The notes under the pieces are model-generated. The model had not been told where the DNA came from. It saw only the letters and a list, made by a program, of their open reading frames with translations, and ran no database searches. This document shows, in pieces, positions 25,253 through 35,100 of a stretch of DNA of 64,000 nucleotides. How positions within the stretch are numbered: the first letter of the stretch is position 1; each line of letters opens with the position of its first letter. The stretch covers positions 1-64,000 of the forward strand of contig NZ_WPOO01000008.1 of assembly GCF_009755265.1 (NCBI RefSeq). The letters are read 5' to 3'. Source of the DNA: Adlercreutzia rubneri. GTDB taxonomy: Bacteria; Actinomycetota; Coriobacteriia; Coriobacteriales; Eggerthellaceae. The position numbers and the translations under genes are program-made.

Positions 25253-25930
25253 TTAAGCAGAGGCTCCCGGCAGGAAAGCGGCATCCTTGTCCACGAAATC
25301 GGCAAGCAAACGGGCATAGTCGCGATAGTATCCGCTTCTGTCGTGCTCCACGACCCGTTCTGCGAAGGCATCGACCCAACGAAGTAGGTGCTCCTCCAGA
25401 AACAGTCGCTGCTCCGTCAGCAGCGACGCCCTTTGAGCCTCGCCGGCCCTCGTTGTTTCAAGAGCCAACTCCCGCATAAAGGCCAATTCGATGGCCATGT
25501 GATCATCTGCGACCTTGCCCATGCCGAGAGGTTTAAAGCCGTTGCGCAGATACACGTTTCGAACTTCGAGAGTATTCGGCTGAAAGAGCGCATTGATCCC
25601 CGTAGCGTAGATAGATTCCCACATACACACCGCCGGCTTGCCCACACCCACGAAGAGGCGGTTGTACTCCCCTTCCAAGGTAAGCGGCACCGCATCAATA
25701 TCCTGCTCAGGCACTTTCGGGCCGGCGCCTTCGCCAACCTTGCAAGTACGGCAATCCCGAAGGCCCCAGGCCTCGCCTAAAACCTCGAAGCACTGGTCCA
25801 TAACCTCACAGGATTCATTTTCCGCGAGAGCCCGGTCGGGCACATCCGAGAACACGCGCTGCAGCAACCCGTACATTGCCGCCCGGGCGACCAGCACCTC
25901 ATCAAGAGCATCACTCTGAACTTGGTTCAT
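25253..25930 (-). CDS. TorD/DmsD-family molybdoenzyme chaperone
   Basis: 225 residues from ATG 25930, with AGGGG upstream. An all-helical TorD-like protein: MYGLLQRVFSDVPD, LTLEGEYNRLFVGVGKPAVCMWESIYA (the conserved E-Y-x-R-L-F-x-G core), then ADDHMAIELAFMRELA. It would bind the Tat signal of the catalytic subunit upstream and hold it until the cofactor is inserted. It is third in the operon after catalytic and ferredoxin subunits, with a hairpin between, so it may be made at a lower level. Confidence 0.88.
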   Translation of the reverse strand: MNQVQSDALDEVLVARAAMYGLLQRVFSDVPDRALAENESCEVMDQCFEVLGEAWGLRDCRTCKVGEGAGPKVPEQDIDAVPLTLEGEYNRLFVGVGKPAVCMWESIYATGINALFQPNTLEVRNVYLRNGFKPLGMGKVADDHMAIELAFMRELALETTRAGEAQRASLLTEQRLFLEEHLLRWVDAFAERVVEHDRSGYYRDYARLLADFVDKDAAFLPGASA

Positions 25931-25978
25931 CTCAACAGCCCCTTCTTCGCCATACGGCCAATCTCCTGTTTTGAGAAA

Positions 25979-26005
25979 CCGCCGCGCCCCCTGGGAGCGC
26001 GGCGG
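25979..26005 (-). terminator. Hairpin between ferredoxin and chaperone genes, possible partial terminator
   Basis: CCGCCGCGC (25979-25987) pairs with GCGCGGCGG (25997-26005) over a 9-base loop. On the minus strand TTTCTC follows shortly after. With a weak U-tract it more likely tunes expression within the operon than ends it. Confidence 0.45.
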
Positions 26006-26057
26006 ATACGGGAGGGCCACTCGTGCAACCTCGACAACAGCTGGATGACTTCAGTTC

Positions 26058-26618
26058 CTACATCAGCCAATCCCGAAACGAGCTGGCTGCATAGGCGCTC
26101 TCGTCGACATACGTGGCAGGAGAGGTGGTCGATTCCGGCGCACAGGCCACTTTGCCCAAATTCGTCCCCGTCTCTTCCATATCGCCGAACGTGAGCGCTC
26201 TCATAAGGCACGCCTGGACGCAATCTGGCTCTATGCCCTTCGCGCGCAGATCATAGCAACCATCGCATTTCTGCGTGATGTTCAGATCGACGCGATACTG
26301 GGGAGCCCCATAGGGGCAGCTTTTCACGCAGGACTGGCAGCCGATGCACGCGCTGTCATCATGCTGCACGGTTCCATCCTCTTCGTCAACGTACATGGCC
26401 CCTACGGGACAGTTCGCCACGCAGGCGGGATCCATGCAGTGGTTGCAGGCGAGTGACAGGTGGAAGACGCCCGGTTTGGAACCGTTCTCGCTCACGAAGC
26501 TGCTCACCCGACGGAAGAACGCCCCTTCGGGAAGATGATGGTTCTCCTTGCACACCATCATGCAGCTGTGGCACCCCGAGCACAGACTCTGGTTGAAATG
26601 AAAGCCCTTCTTTCCCAT
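26058..26618 (-). CDS. DmsB-like ferredoxin subunit with four [4Fe-4S] clusters
   Basis: 186 residues. Sixteen cysteines in four groups: CSGCHSCMMVC, CNHCMDPACVANC, CIGCQSCVKSC and CDGC plus DCVQAC, the standard DmsB arrangement. It carries electrons between the membrane or a donor and the molybdopterin subunit encoded just upstream (9-bp gap). No signal peptide, so it would be exported with the Tat-bearing catalytic subunit. No NrfD- or DmsC-type anchor is in this operon. Confidence 0.93.
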   Translation of the reverse strand: MGKKGFHFNQSLCSGCHSCMMVCKENHHLPEGAFFRRVSSFVSENGSKPGVFHLSLACNHCMDPACVANCPVGAMYVDEEDGTVQHDDSACIGCQSCVKSCPYGAPQYRVDLNITQKCDGCYDLRAKGIEPDCVQACLMRALTFGDMEETGTNLGKVACAPESTTSPATYVDESAYAASSFRDWLM

Positions 26619-26627
26619 GATCTTCTC

Positions 26628-29300
26628 CTATTCCGCGCTCAGAACGACCTGACGACTGCTGTCGCTTCCCAGCGGATCGCCCGCATATTTGCTCACGCGC
26701 ACGTTATTCGAATTGAACGAGGTGCACCCCATACCCTGCATGAGGGTGCCGTTCAGGGTGCTGACGCCGCCCATGACGTCAATGCCCTCCTCATTGAACT
26801 GCGACCAACCGCCATTGGGAAGTGCCAGCACGTCGTCCATATAGGTGGGGCTGACGCACGCTATGCGAAGCACGCTTCCGTGAGGACTCTCCACCAGAAC
26901 CGTGTCGCCCGTGGCGATACCGTTCTCCTTCGCCACCTTCTCTCCCATGAACACCGGTGTGGCAAACGCCTCGCCCAGAGACTTGGTGTTGCCGTATACG
27001 CCGTTGCCGAAACGAGGGTAATGCGTGTTGTACATCAGGTAGGGAAAGTCGCCCTTCACCTGGTCTTCGAAATCCGCGTAAGTGGTCTCGATGCCCTCCA
27101 CGGGCGTCACGTAGGTGGGATAGGGCTTCCACTCGTCGCCTGCACGAAGCTTCGCCTGGTTGAGGATATCGGCCTTGTACTGGCAGTAGATCTCGAATTT
27201 CCCGGAATCGGTGGCCAGCGGGTGGGCAACGGGATCGTCCACGAAGTCCTTGTACGCAATGAAGCCAAAATTGTCGCCCTGCTTGCGCTCTACCTGGTAG
27301 ACGCCCTTTTCCTTGAACTCCTGCAGCGTGATGCGCCCCTGTTGCGGCTGGCCCTCCACGCCCATGGCGTCAATATCTTCCTGGGTTATGGTAAGCAGGG
27401 GCTCATAGGTCACACCGTCGTCGCAGATGACCGTGGTGCCCGCCATGATGTTGTACAGCTTCTGCTCTTCGGAAAGCGGATACATGCCGGCGGGGTCTTC
27501 CCCCAGCGCCGTGAGGATGGCGCTCTCGAATTCCCGGTTCGTGCGCGCTTCGTACAGGGGATCGCACACTTTATCGTAGTGGTACACAATTTCGCGGCCG
27601 CCCTCGCCCGTCTCCAGGATGGCCTCCTTCTCCAAGTCGCTGATGACCGGAACGACGATATCGCAGAACTGGATGTCCAGCTTCGGAAGGATTCCGCGGC
27701 CCACTACGCATTCGATGCCGCCCTCGCGCAGGGCCCGCACCGCTTTCACGGTATCGGGGTAGGAGCGCATGGCAGACCACGTGCCGAAATCCATAAAGCG
27801 GACGTCCAGGTCGCGCTCCTCGCAGGCGCTCTCGGGAGCGTCGTTGCGAATGTCTCCGGTGAAATGGTACTTCTTGTTGAAAATCGCATCCCACACCTGT
27901 GCGGCGCTCACCACGTCGTCGCACGGCTCGCCGAGCATCTTCTTCGGGGCGATTCCCAACTTTTCCTTGGCCTCGTCGACTCCCGAGCTGCCCGTCAAAA
28001 TAAGGTTGCACGGCGCATCGCTTCCGCCATCGAAGTAGTAGCCGCCCCAGCACTGCCCCGGTTTGCCGTAATGGCCGCCCATGGAGTTGACGGCGATCAT
28101 GAGCTGCTCCAAGTTCTCCGTAGCGGTATGGCGCATGCAGCCGAAGGCATTGAACGTCATGACCTTGTTTTCCTTCGACAGCAATGTGGCGAACTTGGTG
28201 ATTGCCTCCACCGGCGTGCCGCAGATCTTCGTGGCCCACTCCGGTGTTTTCGGAACGCCGTCGTATTCCCCCTTGACATAGCCGAGGAAGTTCTCGGCGC
28301 TCGCCGCATTGGCCGGCATCGATTCGGCGTCGAATCCCACGGTGTACTTGTGGAGGAAGTCCCAGTCCACGACGTTGCCGCCCTCTTCATCCAAGCGCAG
28401 CATCTCGTAGGCGACGGCTAACAGGAAAGCCGTATCGGTGCCCGGACGAACGGGAATCCAGTCGGCCTCGAGCATGCTGGCCGTCATATTGTAGTCGGGA
28501 CCCACCACGGTGAAAGTAGCGCCGTTCTCCTTCGCTTTCATGAAGTGCCACATGGGAGAACCCATGGCGTTCCATGCAGGATTGAAGCTGTAGAGCACCA
28601 CGTTCTCCGCGTTGTACATTAAGTCGAAGCGATCATTGGCCTGGCCGCGCTTCACATCGCAGCCATCGTGCTCCGCGCCCAGGTGGGCCGGCGCCAAACG
28701 CGCGCTGCCGCGGGATCCCGTGGCCATGATGCCCACGCTGCCGCCCAAATAGCTGGCATAGGGCAGCCCGTCCCACGACACGCCCAGAAACGAACGCGAA
28801 CCAAACTGCTCGAACACCCGCTTAACCTCGTCGGCCACGTACCCGACCGCCTCGTCCCAGGAGATGCGCTCCCATTCGTCCTGCCCGCGCAGCTCGGGAT
28901 GGTAGTCCACCCCGCCCGGCTGCCAATGCTTGCGCTTCATGGGATACTTGATGCGATCCTCCCCCAACCACGTGGAGGACAGCGTTTTGCCGCGCGGACA
29001 GCTGCGCTGCTGAGGGTAATCCTGGGAATCATCATGAGTATCGTCGGTCTTCTGGCGAACAATCACACCGTCGACCACATAGCCCTTGTTCAGGCAACGT
29101 CCGCCGCAGGACTGCCAGCAGGAAAGCGTCATCCACTGACCGCCCTCCGGCAGGACGTCGATTGGCTGCCGCTGAATACCCGTATCCTCTCCCGTTTTCG
29201 GCGTCTTGGTGGGCTCAACATCGCCGCCAACGCATCCCGATAGGGCAAGCGAGCTTGCCAATAGCGAAGCCGCTCCTAGAAATGCACGTCGTTCCAGCAT
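26628..29300 (-). CDS. Molybdopterin oxidoreductase catalytic subunit, DMSO reductase family (locus 1)
   Basis: 890 residues. ATG 29300 (MLERRAFLGAASL) is used because AGAGGAG lies 6 bases upstream. Twin-arginine signal with a lipobox-like ALSGC (about residue 23), so the enzyme is exported and perhaps lipid-anchored. An N-terminal [4Fe-4S] motif (CWQSCGGRC ... CPRG), a molybdopterin-binding body with WDEAVGYVADEV and VRPGTDTAFLLA, and a C-terminal dinucleotide-binding domain (NTHYPRFGNGVYGN) follow. The substrate is not evident; Eggerthellaceae have many such paralogues acting on sulfoxides, N-oxides, catechols and others. The haem-sensor kinase divergent from it suggests redox-controlled expression. 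Confidence 0.9.
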   Translation of the reverse strand: MLERRAFLGAASLLASSLALSGCVGGDVEPTKTPKTGEDTGIQRQPIDVLPEGGQWMTLSCWQSCGGRCLNKGYVVDGVIVRQKTDDTHDDSQDYPQQRSCPRGKTLSSTWLGEDRIKYPMKRKHWQPGGVDYHPELRGQDEWERISWDEAVGYVADEVKRVFEQFGSRSFLGVSWDGLPYASYLGGSVGIMATGSRGSARLAPAHLGAEHDGCDVKRGQANDRFDLMYNAENVVLYSFNPAWNAMGSPMWHFMKAKENGATFTVVGPDYNMTASMLEADWIPVRPGTDTAFLLAVAYEMLRLDEEGGNVVDWDFLHKYTVGFDAESMPANAASAENFLGYVKGEYDGVPKTPEWATKICGTPVEAITKFATLLSKENKVMTFNAFGCMRHTATENLEQLMIAVNSMGGHYGKPGQCWGGYYFDGGSDAPCNLILTGSSGVDEAKEKLGIAPKKMLGEPCDDVVSAAQVWDAIFNKKYHFTGDIRNDAPESACEERDLDVRFMDFGTWSAMRSYPDTVKAVRALREGGIECVVGRGILPKLDIQFCDIVVPVISDLEKEAILETGEGGREIVYHYDKVCDPLYEARTNREFESAILTALGEDPAGMYPLSEEQKLYNIMAGTTVICDDGVTYEPLLTITQEDIDAMGVEGQPQQGRITLQEFKEKGVYQVERKQGDNFGFIAYKDFVDDPVAHPLATDSGKFEIYCQYKADILNQAKLRAGDEWKPYPTYVTPVEGIETTYADFEDQVKGDFPYLMYNTHYPRFGNGVYGNTKSLGEAFATPVFMGEKVAKENGIATGDTVLVESPHGSVLRIACVSPTYMDDVLALPNGGWSQFNEEGIDVMGGVSTLNGTLMQGMGCTSFNSNNVRVSKYAGDPLGSDSSRQVVLSAE

Positions 29301-29493
29301 TCCCATCTCCTCTTTCTCGCTCCCATGCAACGAACTCGGGAATGTGCCATCGCTTCAGGCCGGCTCACCCGCCCTCGTTGCCTTACGGGAAGGATTATGG
29401 AATCGCGGGAAAACGGCTTCAATAGACGGCAGATCAATGAATCCTTAACAAATTACAACACGAAGGTCAGCAGAGGCAACGTGCATCTCGAGA

Positions 29494-29502
29494 TGCTAGA
29501 AT
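29494..29502 (+). promoter_or_regulatory. Possible extended -10 promoter of the haem-sensor kinase gene
   Basis: TGCTAGAAT (29494-29502) matches an extended -10 (TGn plus TAGAAT), 25 bases before the GTG start. No clear -35 is visible, which fits an activator-dependent or extended -10 promoter. Confidence 0.4.
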
Positions 29503-29527
29503 TCCTTAGAGAACGAAAGGGGGCACT

Positions 29528-31216
29528 GTGGGCGGGAAGGAACTTCGCATCGATGTGAAGCTCGTTGTGCTCAGCGCCGTCCTCATCACCCTCATTATTG
29601 CCGTTGTCGGCCTCTGGTCGGCCAAAACCCACGAGCAGCAGCTGAGGCAGGAACTCGTTGAGCAAGCCCGAGGTTTCGCCCAGCAGATGGATGCCGTGTG
29701 GACTTTCGTCGACGCCAATCAAAACCGCATCAATTACACTTCGGACGGCATATACGAATTCAAGGGACTGCACTGCTCAGTTGCGGCAAAAGCGGTAGCC
29801 CAGCTGTTCAACAGGAGCACCGACTACGTGGTTAAGTTCACGCGCACCGATCCGAGAAACCCCGGAGATGCCCCTGATGAGTGGGAACAAGGCGCTCTGG
29901 CCTCCTTCGAGGAAGATCCCGCCATTGGAGAGTACTACCAACTCGTGGAAAACGATGAGGCGATGAGCCTCCGCTATTGCACGCCGCTCACCGTGGAAGA
30001 GGGGTGCCTGTCGTGTCACGGAGCGCCCAAGGGCGAGATAGATATCACCGGCTATGCAAAGGAAGGATGGAGCATGGGCGATATCGCGGGCGCCCTGAGC
30101 ATCAGCATCCCCGCGGAACGATACATCGAATCCTACAACGCCGCACTTGCGCGAGATCTCGTCTATTACACCTTGGCAATGTGCGCCGCCTTGGCCATCC
30201 TTTTCTTCGCCGTACGCCACCTCGTCACCAAGCCTTTGCACTCGGTCGTTGAGAGTTTGGGCGAAGTGGGCCGAGGGCGTATCGACATGAAGCTGAACAA
30301 CAGCCAGTCGACCAAAGAGATGTCGACCATGATCAACGCGTTCAACACTATGACCGACGAGCTGGACGATCTCTACGGCAATCTGGAGCAGCAAGTTGCC
30401 GACCGAACCGAGAGGCTGCAGAAACTAAGCGAGCAGGCCATCGCCCAGAGGGAGGAGATAAAGAAGGTCAACGAACGCCTGCAGCAGGAATCGGCCTACA
30501 AGTCCGACTTCCTCGCGACCATGAGCCACGAGTTGAAAACCCCCCTTACTGCCACTATCTCCTATCTGGAAGCGCTGCAATCGAAGCAATTCAACTTATC
30601 AGACGAGGAAAAGCAACTGGCCTCAAGCGCCGAGGCCAGCAGCAAAGAGCTGCTGCTAATCATCAACAATATCCTTGAAACCAGCAGATCCAAAGACATC
30701 AAGGAGAAGATGAACTGGGAAGTGATCGATGTACTCGACTTTACCGAGTACCTTCTGCAAGAAACGCTCCCCCTCGCCCGGCGCAGAAACGTGACCATTG
30801 TGCGGAAAGCAGACCCGGCCTGCCCCCTCATCTACTCAGACTGGGGCAAATTGCGTCACGTTTTGCTCAACCTGATGAGCAATGCCACCAAATTCTCGCA
30901 CGAAGGGGGCATCGTCGAATTGGCGGCACGGATCTGCGAAGACGGCAAACACGTGCAGATCGCCGTAACGGATCACGGGATCGGCATTGCGCGGGAAGAT
31001 CTCGACTCCATTTTCGATCGGTTCTCCCAGACGAGTCACTGGGGAAACGCGAATCCAGACGGAAGCGGCTTGGGACTCTATATCGTGAAAGAGTACGCAC
31101 AGCTCCTCGGCGGAGAGGTAGCCGTTGAAAGCGAGCTTGGAAAAGGGTCTGCGTTTTTCCTCGCACTTCCCACTCATCCAGAAGGGGCTCCCAGTGAACA
31201 ACATACTGCTTATTGA
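29528..31216 (+). CDS. Sensor histidine kinase with a haem-binding Tll0287-like (DUF3365) domain
   Basis: 562 residues, GTG behind AAAGGGGG. TM1 (about 12-30), an extracytoplasmic domain of the DUF3365/Tll0287 type with a c-type haem motif in EEGCLSCHGAPKG (about 158-163), TM2 (about 215-235), HAMP, a coiled coil, HisKA with SHELKTPLTA (phospho-His about 334) and HATPase_c (NLMSNATKFSHEGG, DHGIGI, GSGLGLYIV). In this family the haem senses redox state or a small gas. It overlaps its response regulator by 23 bases and is divergent from the locus 1 molybdoenzyme, its probable target. Confidence 0.92.
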   Translation: MGGKELRIDVKLVVLSAVLITLIIAVVGLWSAKTHEQQLRQELVEQARGFAQQMDAVWTFVDANQNRINYTSDGIYEFKGLHCSVAAKAVAQLFNRSTDYVVKFTRTDPRNPGDAPDEWEQGALASFEEDPAIGEYYQLVENDEAMSLRYCTPLTVEEGCLSCHGAPKGEIDITGYAKEGWSMGDIAGALSISIPAERYIESYNAALARDLVYYTLAMCAALAILFFAVRHLVTKPLHSVVESLGEVGRGRIDMKLNNSQSTKEMSTMINAFNTMTDELDDLYGNLEQQVADRTERLQKLSEQAIAQREEIKKVNERLQQESAYKSDFLATMSHELKTPLTATISYLEALQSKQFNLSDEEKQLASSAEASSKELLLIINNILETSRSKDIKEKMNWEVIDVLDFTEYLLQETLPLARRRNVTIVRKADPACPLIYSDWGKLRHVLLNLMSNATKFSHEGGIVELAARICEDGKHVQIAVTDHGIGIAREDLDSIFDRFSQTSHWGNANPDGSGLGLYIVKEYAQLLGGEVAVESELGKGSAFFLALPTHPEGAPSEQHTAY

Positions 31217-31892
31217 CGACAATCGAGAAATTCACAATTCTCTCCGGCCGATTGCCGCAGCTCACGGCTACAGCCTCCTCTCGGCCTACGACGGTCTCTC
31301 CGGGCTATCAATGGCGCAGAGCTGCGGTGCCGATATTATCATCCTCGACGTGATGCTGCCCCAATCCAACGGATTCGCCCTGTGTCGGAAGATCCGAGAA
31401 GCCGGCTGCGACACCCCGGTTATATTCCTCACGGCGAAAAGCGATATCGTCGACAAGAGCATCGGCTTCGAAGCCGGAGGCGATGACTACATGACCAAGC
31501 CCTTCCAATCCGAGGAGCTGTTCATGAGGATATCCGCCGTGCTCCGCCGAACGGGATCGCAGAAGGCAAAGCCCGAGCCCCCAAAGGAAAACAAGCAAGA
31601 TGTGGTTCTCGGCGATTTAGTGCTGAAACCGAGCCAATACCTCGTAGAGAAACATGGCGAGAACGTTGGCCTTACCGCCAAGGAATTCGAGATACTGCAC
31701 TTGCTCTCCTCGAGCCTGGGGGATGTTTTCAGCAAGGAGCAGATCTACGAGCACCTTTGGAACGAATCGAACCCGCTCAGCCTCGACTCGATTACCGTGC
31801 TCGTTCGCCGCATAAGGGAGAAAATCGAAGACGACCCTTCTAATCCCGTCCACCTTCTCACCGTATGGAGGATCGGCTACCGGCTGGTCTAA
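31194..31892 (+). CDS. OmpR/PhoB-family response regulator
   Basis: 232 residues from GTG 31194, behind AAGGGG inside the kinase gene's end. The receiver has LLIDDN, the phospho-Asp in IIILDVMLPQSNG (about residue 50), a threonine in FLTAKSD and a lysine in MTKPFQ. The C-terminal winged helix (about 130-232) has LTAKEFEILHLLSSS and SITVLVRRIREKIE. The 23-base overlap implies coupled translation with the haem-sensor kinase. It probably controls the divergent molybdoenzyme operon. Confidence 0.93.
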   Translation: MNNILLIDDNREIHNSLRPIAAAHGYSLLSAYDGLSGLSMAQSCGADIIILDVMLPQSNGFALCRKIREAGCDTPVIFLTAKSDIVDKSIGFEAGGDDYMTKPFQSEELFMRISAVLRRTGSQKAKPEPPKENKQDVVLGDLVLKPSQYLVEKHGENVGLTAKEFEILHLLSSSLGDVFSKEQIYEHLWNESNPLSLDSITVLVRRIREKIEDDPSNPVHLLTVWRIGYRLV

Positions 31893-32033
31893 CGCTGCGC
31901 CTCGCTCTCGAAAGACGCAACGTCGAAAGGCGACCGTAAAGGACATATCCCGCCCCGCACAGGGATGACGTCGTGTGTGTCGACAGCATTTTCGACGAAA
32001 CGCTGTCGCGCTCCTCCCGATCCTCTACATGAT

Positions 32034-32071
32034 TAAAAAAAGAGCTTCCCTGACATTTGTCGGGGAAGCTC
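32034..32071 (-). terminator. Intrinsic terminator of the giant activase gene
   Basis: GAGCTTCCC-T-GAC (from 32042) pairs with GTC-G-GGGAAGCTC (to 32071). On the minus strand it is followed by seven T residues (32041-32035). It lies about 40 bases after the stop of the gene ending at 32109. The gap 31893-32033 shows no other feature. Confidence 0.9.
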
Positions 32072-32108
32072 ACCTCTCTTGAAAGCAATTCAGGAAAGAA
32101 GCGGCCGC

Positions 32109-35100
32109 CTACCCCACGACCTCGGTGGTCTCCACCTCTACGGATGCCGCCACGGTCTCGGGTTCCTCAGGCGCTCCGTCGCGGGCCACCGCCCGGGCGG
32201 CACGGGCCTCGGCCTCCTTCTCGGCCAAATTCGCCTTGGCCACGGCGATCATGAGCTTGATGCGGTTGAGCTGGTTCACCTCGCTCGCACCGGGGTCGTA
32301 GTCCACGGCCACGATGTTGCTCTCCGGGTAGCGGCGGCGCAGCTCCTTAATGGTGGCCTTGCCCACCACGTGGTTCGGCAAACAGGCGAAGGGCTGGGTG
32401 CACACCACGTTCGGGCAGCCGGAGCGAATGAGCTCCACCATCTCAGCGGTGAGCAGCCACCCCTCGCCCATGGAGTTGCACAGGGAAAGGATCTCGCTCG
32501 CGTAGTCGGCCAGCTCGTAGATGTCCGCCGGCGGGTGGAAGCGACTCGACTTCTCCAGCGCGTCGTTCACGGGCTTGCGCAGCTTCTTGATGGCGGCCAG
32601 GCCGATCTTGCTCCCGAGCGCGCTCTTCTTCGACTTGCCGATAGGCTGCTGGAAGATGCCGCCGGCGATGCCGAACAGGAAGAACTCGATAAGCCCGGGC
32701 ACCACGGCCTCGCAGCCCTCGCGCTCGATGACGTCCACGATCTGGTTGTTGGCCGTCGGGTGGAACTTCACGAGGATCTCGCCCACCACGCCCACGCGGG
32801 GTTTCGTGCCCTCGCCGGCCAGGGGCAGCGCGTCGAAGTCCTCCACGATGCGGCGCACCGTGCGGCGGAACTCCGACTGGCGCACGCCGCGCTCGAGCTG
32901 GTGCTTGCAGGCGTCCATCCAGTACTGGAACAGGCGGTTCGCGCTGCCCGGCTCCACCTCGTAGGGGCGCGTGCGATACAAGCACATCATGAGCAAATCG
33001 CCGTACTGCAGCGCGTAAATGGCCTGGTAGAGCATCTTCGGCGTGATCTTGAAGCCAGGGTTCTCCTCGCCCAGGTCCTTGAAGGAGATGGCGATGACCG
33101 GGATGTGCCCGAGCCCCACGGACTTCAGCGCCTTGCGGATGAGCGAGATGTAGTTGGTGGCGCGGCAGCCGCCGCCGGTCTGGGTGATGAGCACGGCCAG
33201 CTTGTCGGTGTCGTACTTGCCCGACAGCACCGCTTCCATAATCTGGCCCGTGACCAGGATGGACGGGTAGCAGATGTCGTTGTTCACGTACTTCAGGCCC
33301 GCGTCCACCGCGCCGTGGTCCACCGAGGGCAGAAGCGCCACGTTGTAGCCGGCGCGCTTGAAGATGGGCACCAGAAGCTCGAAGTGGTAGGGGGCCATCT
33401 GGGGCGCCAGAATCGTCCAGCCCCCATCGCGCATCTGCTCGGTGAACTGGGGGCGCGCGAACTCGGTGGAGGCGCCCTCGCGCTGCTCGATCTCGGCCGC
33501 GGCCACCACGCCATCGGCCTTCTCGGTGAAGCTGGCGGGCACGAGCTTATCCAGGTTGTCCAAGTCGATGCACGCAGCCGGACAGCCCCTCTTCTCGGCG
33601 GCGGCGTCGGCTTCCGCCTCGGCCTCGCGGTCGGCCTGGTCCTTCAAGGCCGCCAAAAGACTGCGCACGCGAATGCGCGCCGCGCCCAAGTTCGACACCT
33701 CGTCGATCTTCAGCACCGTGTACACCTTGCCGGCCGCTTCCAACACCTCCTGCACCTGATCGGTGGTGAGGGCATCCAGGCCGCATCCGAAGGAGTTCAG
33801 CTGAATGAGATCGAGATCCTTACGCTGGGTGACCACCTTGGCCGCCGCGTACAGGCGCGTGTGGTACATCCACTGATCCACCACGCGAATGGGCCGCTCC
33901 AGCTGGCCCAAGTGCGCCACGGAGTCCTCGGTGAGCACGGCCAAACCGAAGCTCGTGAGCAGCTCGGGGATGGCGTGGTTGATCTCGGGATCCTGATGGT
34001 AGGGGCGCCCGGCCAACACGATGCCGCGCGTGCCGGTCTTCTCCATCCACGCGAGGGTTTCCACACCCTTCGTGCGAATATCGCGTTTGAACGCCTCGTC
34101 CTCGGCCCAGGCCGCCTCCACCGCCGCCCGGATCTCGTCAGCCGTGAGCGCGGGGCCGCACCCGTTCGTCTCTTTCGCAAAGTTCTCGGTCAGCTCCACC
34201 ACCAGGCGCTCGGCCAGCTTGTCCTTGTCGTGGTAGGGCACCCACGGCGACACGAAGGCCACATCGGTCTCGCGCAGCTCGTCGATGTTCAGGCGCAGCG
34301 CCTCGGGGTAACTCGCCACAATGGGGCAGTTGAAGTGGTTGCCGGCGGTCTCGTCCTCCTGGCGCTCCCACTTCGAACACGGCATCCAGATGAAGTCCGG
34401 GTGCTTGTCGAGCAGGTTCATGATGTGGCCGTGCGAAAGCTTCGCCGGATAGCACACGCTCTCGGAGGGCATCGATTCGATGCCGGCCTCGTAGGTCTTC
34501 TTCGTGGACGGGTCGGACAGCACCACCCGGTACCCCAGCTTCGTGAAGAAGGTGAACCAGAACGGGTAGTTCTCGTACATGTTGAGCGCGCGCGGGATGC
34601 CCACGGTGCCGCGGGGCGCCTCCTCGGGCGCCAGGGGCTCGTAGCCGAAGGTGCGCTCGGCCTTGTACTCGAACAGGTTCGGCACGGCCGACTTCTCGGT
34701 GCCGGTGCCCAAACTCTCGCCCTTCTCGCAGCGGTTGCCGGTGATGAAGCGGCGGTGCTTGCCCGTCGCCGCATCGATGCCGAAATCGTTCACTGTGAGC
34801 AGGCAGGCGTTCGAGCAGCCCTTGCAGCGCACGGTGCGATGCGTCGGCGCGAGCGCCTCGATCTCCTCAAGGGACAAAAGCCCACTCAGGGGCACCTTCG
34901 GGCCCAGATCCGGCGACAGCGGCACGTTCTCGGTGCGCCGACGCGTCTCCTCAAAGCGGTCGCGGGCCAACAATGCCGCGCCGAAGGCGCCCATGTTGCC
35001 GGCGATGTCGGGACGGATGGCGTTCACTTCGGAGAGCTGCTCGAAGGCGCGCAGCACCGCATCGTTCAAGAAGGTGCCGCCCTGCACGATGACCTTCGTG

